Shown here: positions 36,825 to 46,497 of the stretch, piece by piece | Numbering within the stretch: the first letter of the stretch is position 1 | Layout: each line of letters begins with the position of its first letter | Assembly: GCF_026344135.1 (NCBI RefSeq) | Contig: NZ_JAPKNA010000001.1 | Location: 1,116,001-1,180,000, forward strand | Length of the DNA: 64,000 nt | Reading direction: 5' to 3' | From: Alcaligenes parafaecalis | GTDB taxonomy: Bacteria > Pseudomonadota > Gammaproteobacteria > Burkholderiales > Burkholderiaceae_B | Program-made: the position numbers and the translations under genes | Notes under the pieces: model-generated | Database searches by the model: none | The model's input: the letters and a program-made list of their open reading frames with translations, nothing else | Told to the model about the DNA's origin: nothing

Positions 36825-37793
36825 TCAAGACACCGTATTCACCGCTGAAACTGAGCTCTCGTAAACCAGGATGGCCGCAGCCAGATCTTCCAAAGCGGTC
36901 CCCACCGCTTTAAAGACCGTGCGGCCATCTAAGTCCTTCCGGCCTTCAACCCGCTTGTTCACCAAATCCGCCAGGTCTCCGACCACATCACCCGGCGTAA
37001 AGACGCCACGCGACATAGGCCCCAGTAGCTCCCCACTCTTTTGCAGTGCCTCTTGCGTATCGATATACAGACGCGCATGACTGAAGCACGCATCATCGGC
37101 TTCTCGCATCTGCGGGGTGAAGCTACCAATCAGATCAAGGTGACTACCGAAACCCAGCAGCGCACCACGAATAATCGGCTCGGTAGCCAGCGTCGCACAA
37201 CTAACAATGTCAACCTCGCCCACGGCGCTGTCCAAGTCTGATGCAAGCCGTGCATCAAAGCCTTGCTGGCTCAAACTTTTTACCAGCCTCTGCGCTGCCG
37301 TCACATCCCGATCCCACACCAGCACCCGCTCAATAGGCCGGACAACTCGGTAGGCTTCCGGGATCAGACTGCCCACACGCCCACACCCCACGACCAGCAG
37401 GCTCCGAGCCGCTGCAGGAGCCAGGTAGGCGGCAGCCAATGCCGATGCAGCCGCCGTTCGGCGAGAGGTAATTTCATTGCCGTCCAGTAATGCCAATGGC
37501 TCACCCGTCTTGGCGTCATACAGCAGATAACTGGAATGCAGGCCTGGCAGGCCACGTTCAGCATTGGCGGGGCAGATAGCAACTGTCTTAATACCCAAAT
37601 ATCGGTCTCCTTGCCATGCAGGCATGATCAGCAAGGTTCTGGGAGACGCCTCATCCGTCTCATGCAGTGAGTGAGTATGCCGCAAAGGAACGTGACAACC
37701 CGTGATGAACATCTGTTCCAGCGCGGGAATCAAACGATCAAAAGAAAGCGCCTGCCGTGTGTCCGCCGTATTAACAATTTTCATAGTAGTCAT
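36825..37793 (-). CDS. Ornithine cyclodeaminase / mu-crystallin family protein
   Basis: 322 residues. The family fold is visible: ISRRTAAASALAAAYL near residue 110 (substrate/NAD region), the Rossmann motif VVGCGRVGSLIPEAY near residue 136, and the DLIGSFTPQMREADD segment near residue 215. Members are ornithine cyclodeaminases, delta-1-pyrroline-2-carboxylate reductases, ketimine reductases or alanine dehydrogenases. It is the last gene of the AtoE-molybdoenzyme unit, beginning 32 bases after the molybdoenzyme stop, so an imine or amino acid related to that pathway is a plausible substrate. The start is uncertain (37793 or 37784). Confidence 0.8.
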   Translation of the reverse strand: MTTMKIVNTADTRQALSFDRLIPALEQMFITGCHVPLRHTHSLHETDEASPRTLLIMPAWQGDRYLGIKTVAICPANAERGLPGLHSSYLLYDAKTGEPLALLDGNEITSRRTAAASALAAAYLAPAAARSLLVVGCGRVGSLIPEAYRVVRPIERVLVWDRDVTAAQRLVKSLSQQGFDARLASDLDSAVGEVDIVSCATLATEPIIRGALLGFGSHLDLIGSFTPQMREADDACFSHARLYIDTQEALQKSGELLGPMSRGVFTPGDVVGDLADLVNKRVEGRKDLDGRTVFKAVGTALEDLAAAILVYESSVSAVNTVS

Positions 37794-37825
37794 GTGTTTA
37801 AAAGGGAATGAAGGTCTGCGCGTCC

Positions 37826-40800
37826 TCACGCATCCAGGACAACATCCTCAATAGGAATCGCCTGACAGACCAGACAAACGCCTGGATCCTCTGGTTCACC
37901 ACCATGAAGGTGACGTACCTTGCCAGAAACCAAACGCACCGCACAGCTTTCGCACTGCCCCACCCGACAACCGCTAGCCATCTGCAAACCCAGCGATTCA
38001 GCAAAGCTCAGCAGGGTCCCTTGCTGAGGCCTCCACTCCACGGCATCGCGGCCCGAGCGTAAAAAGCTGACCTTGAAACGCTGATCACCCTGCGGAGGTT
38101 CAGTAGGCGAACGAAAAATTTCGCTAAAGATGTCAAAACGGGGAACACCCCGCTCCACCAGTCCGGCGGAAACGATATCCATCATCATAGGAGGGCCACA
38201 CATATACACCCGCGCACGCAATTCGATCAGCCTGTCATCGACCACACTGGCGTCGATATAACGCTGCTCCGTGAAATCGATTCCCTCCCGATCCCCTTCA
38301 AGCGGCGCGGCGTAATAGTTGAGCACCTTCAACTGAGGCAGACGGGACTGGTGATACAAGATGCGCTCACGAAATGCATGTGTGCGACTATTTTGGTTGC
38401 CGTAATACAGCCAGATTTCCGGCCCTTCCGCCCCGTTTGGCAGGGACTCCAGAAGACTGATGAAAGGCGTGATACCAATGCCACCCGCAAATAGACAAAG
38501 CGGCTGCTGGGATTGACGCGGCAAAACCCAGCCTCCGGAGGGCGCGCGCAGCGACACCACGTCACCCAGGCGGAGTCGACGATGCAACAGGCCAGACATG
38601 CGGCCCTCAAAGGGCACACCATCAGGCGATAGCCCCTTTTGATGGCGGACAGCGATACTGTAGCTGCGTCGATGAGGGACTTGAGCCGCAGCAGTCAGCG
38701 AATAGGCCCGCGACAAGGCGACTCCACCCCCTCCATCCCACTGAATTTCGATATGTTGCCCTGGTCTAAAGTCCGGCAACTCCAGCGCCTCTACAGACTC
38801 AAAATGAATACCCAGAACTCCCTCCGCTTCCGGATGCAATCTGCTGACTTTGAAATCACGATAGCCCGCCCATTTGCGTTGGCGCGCCTGAGTTTCAGGG
38901 TCCAGCTCCACATCACAGAGAAAAGAGCGCATGGGCACAGAACCACTGACAGGATCATGGTGGTCGGCAGAGATCAAGGTATTGAAATTGCTAGATTGAA
39001 CACCCTCAATGGGCAGGTCCGGGCGGTCCAGCTCCGGACAGCTTTGCCACCAGCCGAACTCCGCCACAATCAGGTTTTCAGCGAGTTGTGGCGTGATACG
39101 GGCAACGAATCGTGCCTTGCCTAGACGGGTGCTGATGTGTATCCAGTCTCCATCCAAAATCCCTTTCGCATTCGCCAGCACAGGGCTCAACTCAGCGACC
39201 GGGTCTGGAGCGCGTTTACGCAGCGACACCAGACTGCGGTGCTGACTATGACAATAAAAACCGTTTTTAGCCGAGCTCAACACATAGGGAAAGCGCCCCT
39301 GCTGCGTCGCCTTAAGATCATGTGGTGTATCGGCTGGCTCAATAAAATTGGGCAGGGGCGGTTGGGAATGCTTCAGCAGCCTCTCTGAATAGAGTTCAAC
39401 CCGCCGCGTCGGCGTATCAAACCCTCGCACTCCCTTTACGGTGGCACGCGCATACTTTCTTTCACTGGCATCAATAGGATAGGCAATACCCTGCGGCTGC
39501 TGCCGCAGTTGTTCCACCGACAGGCCCAAGGGCCCCAGAATATGATTCCACCCAGCATCCAGGCTACCCCCGAAGAAATCATCCCTCATGCCCAGTCGGC
39601 AGGCCAGGTCAAAAACGACATCATTGTCGGATCGTGACTCGCCTTGAGGCGGCACCATACGCTGACGCAGTTGCACCCACCCTGCAGCCCGATCAGTAAT
39701 CTCAAAGCCGACGCGCAGGCCCTCACGCTCCCAGGGCGTATTGATGGGTAGCACAATGTCCGCATACTTGGCTGCTGGCGTCTCAAACAAATCGCAGTGC
39801 ACATAAAACTCAAGCTGAGAAAGCGCCTGCTGCGCTTGCGCCGTGTCAGCCTGCGATACCAGCAAGTTCGTGCCAAACGCCAACATTCCGCGTACCTGGT
39901 ACGGTTTTCCCTCCAGAATGGCCCGGTACGTATCGCGTGCTGTCACCCAACCTTGGGCGGGTGGGCCAATAGGCCGCTCATCAATCCCCAATGCCTTCAT
40001 ACGCTGACGATCAGCCAAAAGGGAAAGTGGATTCACTGACTGAGTAGGCGGCCCAATGCGCACTCGGTTAGCCCCTATACGATCAAAACTCCCAGTTAGT
40101 GCATACAAGCAGGCGACTGCCCGCTCCGTCTGCGTTGCATTGGAATGCTGTCCAATGCCCGTCCAGGCGTGATAGGCAATGCGGGCGCTGGACGCGAACA
40201 GTGCAGCAGCGGCACGCAAGGCCTTTTCCGGCACACCACTGATACGCTCAACCTCCTTTGGCTGATAGGCGGCACTGGCCTGAGCCAGCAGTTCAAATGC
40301 AGGATGGCAAAGAAGCCCTGCGACCTTTTCGGTATCAATTGAAAAAGTACCCCGCAAGCAAAAATGCTCACCACCTTGCTCCTGGGCGCTTTGCTCGGTG
40401 TCATACGGCACCGCACACTGATGCGCATCGCTCCACACTACATAGCGGTTCTGCCCGGCATGAGGCCAAAGGTCTTGCTCTCGTAAAAAATGCCCGTTAT
40501 CGCTACGGACCAACAAAGGCCCGTTCGTCCAGTCACGGACAAATGCCTTATCGAAGCCCTCGTCACGTAGCATCAAGTGCATCAGGCCAAGCGCAACCGC
40601 CGCATCCGTGCCTGGGCGTACCGGCAGCCACACCTCGGCCTGGCGCGCTAATGCCGTTGGCCTAGGGTCAACCACAATCATCCTGGCCCCTTTTGCCCGC
40701 CCCTTGCCAATTGCATTGGCCTGCGCCAACCAGGTATTGGTGGGGTTGTGCCCCCACAAGACCATCAGATCTGCATTGGCATAATCAGCCGGTGGCATGC

Positions 40801-41275
40801 CACAACCAAAGGTAAAAGCATGCGCATAGTCCTTATGCCAATTGCACACCTCGGTTGCGTAGCAAATATTGGGACTACCAAACAGGCGGACAAAACGCTC
40901 AATCCAGTCGATGCTGTCACTGAGCGAGGTTCCACTGGGTGTCGTCACGGCAAACACGACCGCCTCCGCGCCGCTCTCGGACTTGATTCGGCCTAGCTGT
41001 TGCGCTGTCTCCGAGAGCGCCTCCTCCCAACTGATGCGCACCCACCCAGGATCAGCACTGCCTTTGGGCTGGGTGCGTCGCATCGGATAGTGCATGCGAT
41101 GAGGGCTATGCACCATTTCAGGTGCCGACTTCCCCTTCATGCACATGGCCTCCCCGGTCGGATGCGACGGGTCGGGACGTACGGAAATCAAGCTTTCCCC
41201 ACGCACCTCGTTGACCGTGCCGCAACGCGAACGACAAAGCGTGCAGTATCCCTGTTTGAATTCAGTTGGTATCAC
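37826..41275 (-). CDS. Molybdopterin oxidoreductase fused to an FAD/NAD(P)/[2Fe-2S] reductase
   Basis: 1149 residues. The N-terminus binds a [4Fe-4S] cluster (Cys11, 14, 18, 45: C-x2-C-x3-C-x26-C), then a DMSO-reductase-family molybdenum core. GSPNICYATEVC places a probable Mo ligand at Cys144. The bis-MGD C-terminal fold is near residues 660-790. Then comes a ferredoxin-reductase module: RAYSLT FAD motif, AGGIGITPF NAD(P) motif, and a plant-type [2Fe-2S] domain at the end (Cys1103, 1108, 1111 and 1137). One chain can thus carry electrons from NAD(P)H to molybdenum. There is no Tat signal, so it is cytoplasmic. The relation to assimilatory nitrate reductase is only structural; no nitrite reductase or nitrate transporter is near. 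The substrate is unknown. Confidence 0.87.
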   Translation of the reverse strand: MIPTEFKQGYCTLCRSRCGTVNEVRGESLISVRPDPSHPTGEAMCMKGKSAPEMVHSPHRMHYPMRRTQPKGSADPGWVRISWEEALSETAQQLGRIKSESGAEAVVFAVTTPSGTSLSDSIDWIERFVRLFGSPNICYATEVCNWHKDYAHAFTFGCGMPPADYANADLMVLWGHNPTNTWLAQANAIGKGRAKGARMIVVDPRPTALARQAEVWLPVRPGTDAAVALGLMHLMLRDEGFDKAFVRDWTNGPLLVRSDNGHFLREQDLWPHAGQNRYVVWSDAHQCAVPYDTEQSAQEQGGEHFCLRGTFSIDTEKVAGLLCHPAFELLAQASAAYQPKEVERISGVPEKALRAAAALFASSARIAYHAWTGIGQHSNATQTERAVACLYALTGSFDRIGANRVRIGPPTQSVNPLSLLADRQRMKALGIDERPIGPPAQGWVTARDTYRAILEGKPYQVRGMLAFGTNLLVSQADTAQAQQALSQLEFYVHCDLFETPAAKYADIVLPINTPWEREGLRVGFEITDRAAGWVQLRQRMVPPQGESRSDNDVVFDLACRLGMRDDFFGGSLDAGWNHILGPLGLSVEQLRQQPQGIAYPIDASERKYARATVKGVRGFDTPTRRVELYSERLLKHSQPPLPNFIEPADTPHDLKATQQGRFPYVLSSAKNGFYCHSQHRSLVSLRKRAPDPVAELSPVLANAKGILDGDWIHISTRLGKARFVARITPQLAENLIVAEFGWWQSCPELDRPDLPIEGVQSSNFNTLISADHHDPVSGSVPMRSFLCDVELDPETQARQRKWAGYRDFKVSRLHPEAEGVLGIHFESVEALELPDFRPGQHIEIQWDGGGGVALSRAYSLTAAAQVPHRRSYSIAVRHQKGLSPDGVPFEGRMSGLLHRRLRLGDVVSLRAPSGGWVLPRQSQQPLCLFAGGIGITPFISLLESLPNGAEGPEIWLYYGNQNSRTHAFRERILYHQSRLPQLKVLNYYAAPLEGDREGIDFTEQRYIDASVVDDRLIELRARVYMCGPPMMMDIVSAGLVERGVPRFDIFSEIFRSPTEPPQGDQRFKVSFLRSGRDAVEWRPQQGTLLSFAESLGLQMASGCRVGQCESCAVRLVSGKVRHLHGGEPEDPGVCLVCQAIPIEDVVLDA

Positions 41276-41297
41276 GATGAATCACACTCCCTCTGAA

Positions 41298-42785
41298 TCA
41301 AGGCATCACAGGAGGGATGTAGGTCAAGGTACGCCCAAAGAACCAGAGCATGAACAGGACCAGCGGTGCATGCACCAGCAACTGCAAAAAGGTGAAGCCA
41401 ACAATGTCGCGGGCTTTCAAGGCCAGCACTCCGAGCAGCGGCAACATCCAGAAGGGATTGATCAGGTTGGGCAGCGCCTCAGCCGCGTTATAGACCTGGA
41501 CGGCCCAACCCAAATGTACCTTCAGTTCATTCGCTGCCTGCATGACGTAGGGGGCTTCAATAATCCATTTCCCACCACCCGAGGGGATGAAAAAGCCCAA
41601 AACTGCCGAATAGGCTCCCATCATCACTGCAAAAGTCTCTGTGCTGGAGATGCTGACAAACAAATGTGCAATACGGTCGGCCAGGGTCACTCCCCCGGCC
41701 CCCTTGGCGGCCGTCAACATAGCGGCAATGGCGCCGTACAAGGGGAACTGAATAATGACGCCTGCTGTAGAGGGGACTGCACGCGTTACCGCATCAAGAA
41801 AGTTGCGTGGACGCCAATGGAGCAACAAACCCAGCAAGAGGAACAAGAGGTTATAGGTGTTCAGCCCGGAGATTGCCACCAGAGGACTCTTGGCAATCAG
41901 CTCTTGTGCCAGCCAGCCAAAACCAAGAGCGCACAGAAGAATGGTCAGAATGGGGCTACGTTCAAACCATTCGCCCGGACGCCGGGTGGTGGATTCTTTA
42001 TCAGCCGATTTGAATTCCGTCAGGTCCACACCCAGCTCCTGAGCCGTCACCGCCTTGGAAGCCGTTGGAGCGGACAGAAACGCAATCAGCACCGATACCG
42101 TGATCAGAATCACGGCCATGACCATGGACTGCCATAAAAAAATGGTCTGGCCGAATGGGATCACCCCGGTAATATCGAGAATGCTTTTAGGCAGACTGTC
42201 CGGATTAGCCTGCAACTGTGCGGCTGAAGAACTGAGACCCAAGGCCCACGTGCCACCCAGGCCCAGATACGCGGCGGCGCCTGCTGCGCGGTAATCCAGC
42301 CGCAAATCAGAACGACGTGCCAGGGCCCGTGCATAAAGCGCACTGAAAATTAATGACACCCCCCAATTGAACAAGGACAAAATCATGCTGATGGCCGCAA
42401 CGCAAGCGATGCCCTGTCGGCCAGAACTGGGTACCGCAGCAAGGCGTTCAATAAGGCGGGCGGCCAGCGGCGAAGTCGCCACCACGTAACCACCAATCGC
42501 CACCAGAGCCATTTGCATCGTAAAAACGATCAGGCTCCAGAACCCGTCACCAAAGGCCTTGGCAACTGCTTGCGGGCTGGAGCCATTAACCATAGCCGCA
42601 CATGCCACAACAACCACGGCAATCGCGGCAAACACATAAGCATCAGGAAACCAGCGCTCTGCCCAGGCCGTAAAGCGCAAACCTAGTCGACTAAGAACAC
42701 CAGACTGACTGTCCGTATCGCCAGGCGCATGAGAAAGAGGTGTACCCCGCCCTATCCCGGCAGGGACTTTTGATGAAGATTGCAT
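41298..42785 (-). CDS. AtoE-type short-chain fatty acid transporter
   Basis: 495 residues with about twelve membrane segments. The motifs WAERWFPDAYVFA near residue 42, SLFNWGVSLIFSAL near residue 137 and FFIPSGGGKWIIEAPYV near residue 400 belong to the AtoE/short-chain fatty acid transporter family. It is the first gene of the three-gene unit and presumably imports the carboxylate processed by the molybdoenzyme. The ATG at 42785 follows CGGAGA at 8 bases, so the longer upstream frame is rejected. About 22 bases separate it from the molybdoenzyme start. Confidence 0.88.
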   Translation of the reverse strand: MQSSSKVPAGIGRGTPLSHAPGDTDSQSGVLSRLGLRFTAWAERWFPDAYVFAAIAVVVVACAAMVNGSSPQAVAKAFGDGFWSLIVFTMQMALVAIGGYVVATSPLAARLIERLAAVPSSGRQGIACVAAISMILSLFNWGVSLIFSALYARALARRSDLRLDYRAAGAAAYLGLGGTWALGLSSSAAQLQANPDSLPKSILDITGVIPFGQTIFLWQSMVMAVILITVSVLIAFLSAPTASKAVTAQELGVDLTEFKSADKESTTRRPGEWFERSPILTILLCALGFGWLAQELIAKSPLVAISGLNTYNLLFLLLGLLLHWRPRNFLDAVTRAVPSTAGVIIQFPLYGAIAAMLTAAKGAGGVTLADRIAHLFVSISSTETFAVMMGAYSAVLGFFIPSGGGKWIIEAPYVMQAANELKVHLGWAVQVYNAAEALPNLINPFWMLPLLGVLALKARDIVGFTFLQLLVHAPLVLFMLWFFGRTLTYIPPVMP

Positions 42786-42889
42786 GAGTGTCTCCGTATA
42801 TTGGAACTGTTGGCGTTCCTTGTTGCACATCGACAAACGGTGTGCTGATGGGGATCCTAGCAATCGTCATGTGATATTCATAATCCTTT

Positions 42890-42923
42890 AAATCTATGCA
42901 GTGATATAGAATAAATCTATGCA
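42890..42923. promoter_or_regulatory. Direct repeat AAATCTATGCA, candidate operator over the LysR start
   Basis: The 11-base sequence AAATCTATGCA occurs twice, at 42890-42900 and 42913-42923, exactly 23 bases apart (about two helical turns). The second copy contains the LysR ATG. It lies in the divergent region with the transporter operon and may mediate autoregulation. Confidence 0.45.
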
Positions 42924-43872
42924 AATCACGATCAAACAACTGGAGCACTTCGTCGCTGCCGCCCAAACGGGGCAGGTTTCTCGGGCTGCCCAGCGTTGTT
43001 ATGTCAGCCAGCCCTCGCTCACCACTTCCTTGAAAAACCTGGAATCTTTTCTGGGGGTGCAACTCTTTAGCAGGCATTCTGCTGGCTTGCGGCTGACCTT
43101 GCACGGCGAAGGCTTTCTGCGGCATGCCGAGCACATACTGGCATCCCTGGAAATGGCGGTCGCAGAGACCAAGGACGCTATTTCGTCCGTAGAAGGCTCA
43201 GTGAAACTAGCCATTACGGACACAGTCTCGGAGTACATGCTGCCCAAGATTATCGGTGCCATGCGCCGCCAACTCCCGCAGGTTTCCTTTGAGCCGGTTG
43301 AACGTAACCGCCTTCAAATCGAGCACGGAGTACGAGACGGCGAATTCGACCTGGCTGTCGTTCTTGTCTCCAACTTGACGCGCCGCTCAGACCTTCAGCA
43401 AGAACGACTACTGAAGTCCGAGCGCCGACTCTGGACAGCGCTGGATCATCCCTTGGCGACGCAAAGCTCTGTCTCCTTGCAGGAACTGGCTGATCAGGCA
43501 TTTATCTTGCTGGATATGGATGAGCATGTGGCTACCGTCAATCGCTACTGGAGCGCAGCAAAGCTCAAGCCCAAGGTCGTTTTTCGTACGAAGTCCATTG
43601 AGGCGGTGCGCAGCCTGGTGGCCCAGAATGTCGGGGTCACTATTTTGTCAGACCTTGTTTTCAGGCCTTGGTCCCACGATGGCGGCAGGATACGCAGAAC
43701 GGCCATGACCAGTGGCGTGCCCTCCATGGATTTGGGCCTGATTTATCGGCATGAGGCCCAGATGTCCAAAGCAGCCCTGGCCTGCGCCAACACCTTGCGT
43801 TTGCTGGCAAAAAGCGTTCTACGCGAATCCCATCTGATGACGGAAGGGAATGTGCAAGTACCCGGAAATTGA
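42919..43872 (+). CDS. LysR-family regulator of the AtoE-molybdoenzyme operon
   Basis: 317 residues. N-terminal winged helix (VSRAAQRCYVSQPSLTTSLKNLE) and a CysB/CbbR-like effector domain. It is divergent from the transporter gene with 133 bases between starts. It probably activates that operon in response to its substrate. The start codon is embedded in a direct repeat, and there is no strong ribosome site upstream. Confidence 0.87.
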   Translation: MQITIKQLEHFVAAAQTGQVSRAAQRCYVSQPSLTTSLKNLESFLGVQLFSRHSAGLRLTLHGEGFLRHAEHILASLEMAVAETKDAISSVEGSVKLAITDTVSEYMLPKIIGAMRRQLPQVSFEPVERNRLQIEHGVRDGEFDLAVVLVSNLTRRSDLQQERLLKSERRLWTALDHPLATQSSVSLQELADQAFILLDMDEHVATVNRYWSAAKLKPKVVFRTKSIEAVRSLVAQNVGVTILSDLVFRPWSHDGGRIRRTAMTSGVPSMDLGLIYRHEAQMSKAALACANTLRLLAKSVLRESHLMTEGNVQVPGN

Positions 43873-43920
43873 GCCCTAAAAGGCCCGCGCCAAACAAGCT
43901 GATCTGAATAAGCAATGCAT

Positions 43921-43966
43921 AAAAAAACACCCCAAATGTCGGAGAAAACTCCAACTTTTGGGGTGT
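43921..43966 (-). terminator. Intrinsic terminator of rpoD
   Basis: Stem CACCCCAAA / TTTGGGGTG with an inner GGAG/CTCC pair. On the minus strand it is followed by T7. It lies 50 bases after the rpoD stop. Confidence 0.85.
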
Positions 43967-44015
43967 GATTCAGAAGGCCGGTTTTACTACCGACCCCGGC
44001 TGAAGAGCTAAAAAC

Positions 44016-46259
44016 TTACTGGCTTTCCAGGAAGCTCTTCAACTTGTCAGCACGGCTAGGATGACGCAGCTTGCGCAAAGCCTTGGCTTCTATTTGACGA
44101 ATACGCTCACGCGTTACGTCAAACTGCTTGCCCACCTCTTCCAGAGTCTGGTCGGTGCTCATCTCGATACCGAAACGCATGCGCAGCACTTTGGCTTCGC
44201 GTGGCGTCAGGGAATCCAGGACATCTTTCACCACATCGCGCATGGAACCGTGCAAAGCGGAATCCGATGGCGAAACGGTGTTGTTGTCCTCGATGAAATC
44301 GCCCAAGTGGGAATCGTCATCGTCACCGATAGGCGTTTCCATGGAGATAGGCTCTTTGGCGATCTTCAGGATCTTGCGAACCTTGTCCTCGGGCATGTCC
44401 ATCTTCTGGGCCAGGGTTGCGGGATCGGGCTCGACGCCGGTTTCCTGCAGAATCTGACGATTGATACGGTTCATCTTGTTGATCGTCTCGATCATGTGAA
44501 CCGGAATACGAATCGTGCGGGCCTGGTCAGCGATCGAACGCGTAATGGCCTGACGAATCCACCACGTTGCATATGTGGAGAATTTGTAGCCGCGACGGTA
44601 CTCGAACTTGTCCACTGCCTTCATCAAGCCGATATTGCCTTCCTGAATCAGATCCAGGAACTGCAAGCCACGGTTGGTGTACTTCTTGGCAATGGAGATC
44701 ACCAGACGCAAGTTGGCCTCGGTCATTTCGCGCTTGGCTTTACGTGCCTTGGCTTCGCCCGTGGTCATGCGTTTGTTGACTTCTTTCAGGTCCTTCAAAG
44801 GCAGCACAACGCTGGTTTGCAGGTCGATCAGTTTTTGCTGAACTTCCTGAATCGCAGGGATATGGCGTTCCAGAATGGAGCTGTACGCGTGACCAGCAGC
44901 CACTTCCTGAACTACCCATTCCAGATTGGTTTCGTTGCCTGGGAAAGCCTTGATGAAGTGTGCACGTGGCATATCAGCACGGTCCACACAGATGGTCAGG
45001 ATTTCGCGCTCGTGCTGACGCACAATAGCGACCTGCTCACGCATGGTGTCGGCCAGCTTTTCCACCATTTTGGCGGTAAAGCGAATACCCATGAATTCGT
45101 TCAGGATGGTTTCTTGCGCCTGCACATAGCCCTGGCTCTTGTAACCGTCCGTCTCGAAAGACACGCGCATCTTGTCAAACCATTCGCCAATAATGTCGAA
45201 TTTCTTGAGGGATTTGTTGCGCAGGTATTCGATCTGCTTGCTGCTCATGCCGCCAGCGGGACCTTCATCCTCGTCGTCAGCCGTCACACCCGAACCGGCG
45301 TATTCTTCGCCATCGTCGTCCACCAGACCGTCAACCACTTCGTCGATCTGCATGACGCCTTCGCGTACACGCTGAACGTAGGCCAGGATCTCGTTAACTG
45401 TGGTTGGGCAAGCGGCAATCGCCATCACCATGTGCTTGAGGCCGTCTTCGATACGCTTGGCGATTTCAATTTCGCCTTCGCGGGTCAGCAGCTCTACCGA
45501 GCCCATTTCGCGCATGTACATACGCACTGGGTCAGTCGTGCGACCAAAGTCGGAATCCACTGTGGTCAGTGCAGCTTCAGCTTCGTCCTCGACGTCGTCG
45601 TCGCTGGATGCCATGGGCGCGTTATCGCTCATGAGCAAGGTATCAGCGTCGGGAGCCTGGTCGTAGACCGAAATACCCATGTCACTGAAGGTGCCGATAA
45701 TGCCATCAATGGCTTCGACATCGACCAGATCGTCAGGCAGGTGGTCATTGATTTCGCTGTAGGTCAGGTAACCCCGATCCTTGCCCAGCTTGATCAGTGC
45801 CTTGAGGCGATTGCGGCGGGCTTCCTGTTCTTCAGGGCTGAGCTGGCCACGTACACCGAACACGTCTTTTTCGGCTTTGGCACGCTTGGCACCACGTTTG
45901 GCCACCGGTTTGAGATCAGGAATGACCTCTTCTTCGCCCATTTCGTCGTCATCGACAAAGTCAATACCGTCGTTATTGGCATTTTTTGCGGGACGTCCAC
46001 GGCGACCGCCGGTAGCGGCTTTAGCGGCCGTTTTCTTGGCAGCCGCTTTTTTGGCTACCGTTTTTTTCGCAGCAGCCTTTTTAGCGGCTTTCTTGGCAGG
46101 CGCTGCGCCTGGCTCTCCACTTTCGTGAAGTTCATCGAGCTCTACCGAGCTTGATGCCCCTGATTTTGCTGTCGCGGCCAAGGTTTTCTTAGCAGACCGA
46201 GAGACCGTCGTCGAGGTTTTACCAGTCGTTTGAGTCATATTTTCTTCCATAGACGCCAT
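44016..46259 (-). CDS. rpoD: RNA polymerase primary sigma factor (sigma 70)
   Basis: 747 residues. Region 1.1 follows a lysine/alanine-rich extension (about residues 53-85, AKKAAAKK repeats). Region 1.2 is at TDPVRMYMREMGSVELLTREGE, then an acidic non-conserved insert of primary sigmas, region 2 with FLDLIQEGNIGLMKAVDKFEYRRGYKFSTYA spread over 2.1-2.4, region 3, and region 4.2 with TLEEVGKQFDVTRERIRQIE at the C-terminus. It directs transcription of housekeeping genes. Three ATG codons (46259, 46250, 46238) lie close together; the third has GGAAGA 5 bases upstream and may be the real start. It is the last gene of the rpsU-dnaG-rpoD block. Confidence 0.97.
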   Translation of the reverse strand: MASMEENMTQTTGKTSTTVSRSAKKTLAATAKSGASSSVELDELHESGEPGAAPAKKAAKKAAAKKTVAKKAAAKKTAAKAATGGRRGRPAKNANNDGIDFVDDDEMGEEEVIPDLKPVAKRGAKRAKAEKDVFGVRGQLSPEEQEARRNRLKALIKLGKDRGYLTYSEINDHLPDDLVDVEAIDGIIGTFSDMGISVYDQAPDADTLLMSDNAPMASSDDDVEDEAEAALTTVDSDFGRTTDPVRMYMREMGSVELLTREGEIEIAKRIEDGLKHMVMAIAACPTTVNEILAYVQRVREGVMQIDEVVDGLVDDDGEEYAGSGVTADDEDEGPAGGMSSKQIEYLRNKSLKKFDIIGEWFDKMRVSFETDGYKSQGYVQAQETILNEFMGIRFTAKMVEKLADTMREQVAIVRQHEREILTICVDRADMPRAHFIKAFPGNETNLEWVVQEVAAGHAYSSILERHIPAIQEVQQKLIDLQTSVVLPLKDLKEVNKRMTTGEAKARKAKREMTEANLRLVISIAKKYTNRGLQFLDLIQEGNIGLMKAVDKFEYRRGYKFSTYATWWIRQAITRSIADQARTIRIPVHMIETINKMNRINRQILQETGVEPDPATLAQKMDMPEDKVRKILKIAKEPISMETPIGDDDDSHLGDFIEDNNTVSPSDSALHGSMRDVVKDVLDSLTPREAKVLRMRFGIEMSTDQTLEEVGKQFDVTRERIRQIEAKALRKLRHPSRADKLKSFLESQ

Positions 46260-46497
46260 TTACCCCTGTGGCACTAAATATGTAGCCACCGAGTCGTACA
46301 GGCAAGAGCCTGATGATGAGCGTGTCCACAACCGGCTTGCTCCTGGGCGTGTTGCGCGAGCGAACCCTAAGTCATTTAATCCCTGGCTCATGGGCTCAAG
46401 GCATAAGGTGGTTCACAATCCGCTAACCCGCCGCATTTGCTCGCGTACCAGTTTTAACCCCCTGGCCGGCCACAAACACAACACATAACCCAATATT
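46260..46497 (-). other. Leader between dnaG and rpoD
   Basis: 238 bases without a gene. In other Proteobacteria such regions hold internal (often heat-shock) promoters for rpoD. I could not pick a convincing -35/-10 pair or a terminator here. Confidence 0.4.

Noticed and set aside
37826..41275. Annotation of the molybdoenzyme as assimilatory nitrate reductase
   Set aside because: Fold and fusion permit it, but nitrate transport and nitrite reductase genes are absent and the neighbours point to carbon or nitrogen compounds instead.
44061..46154. 697-codon plus-strand frame opposite rpoD
   Set aside because: Mirror of the conserved rpoD codon pattern; the product has no recognisable domain and rpoD is certain.
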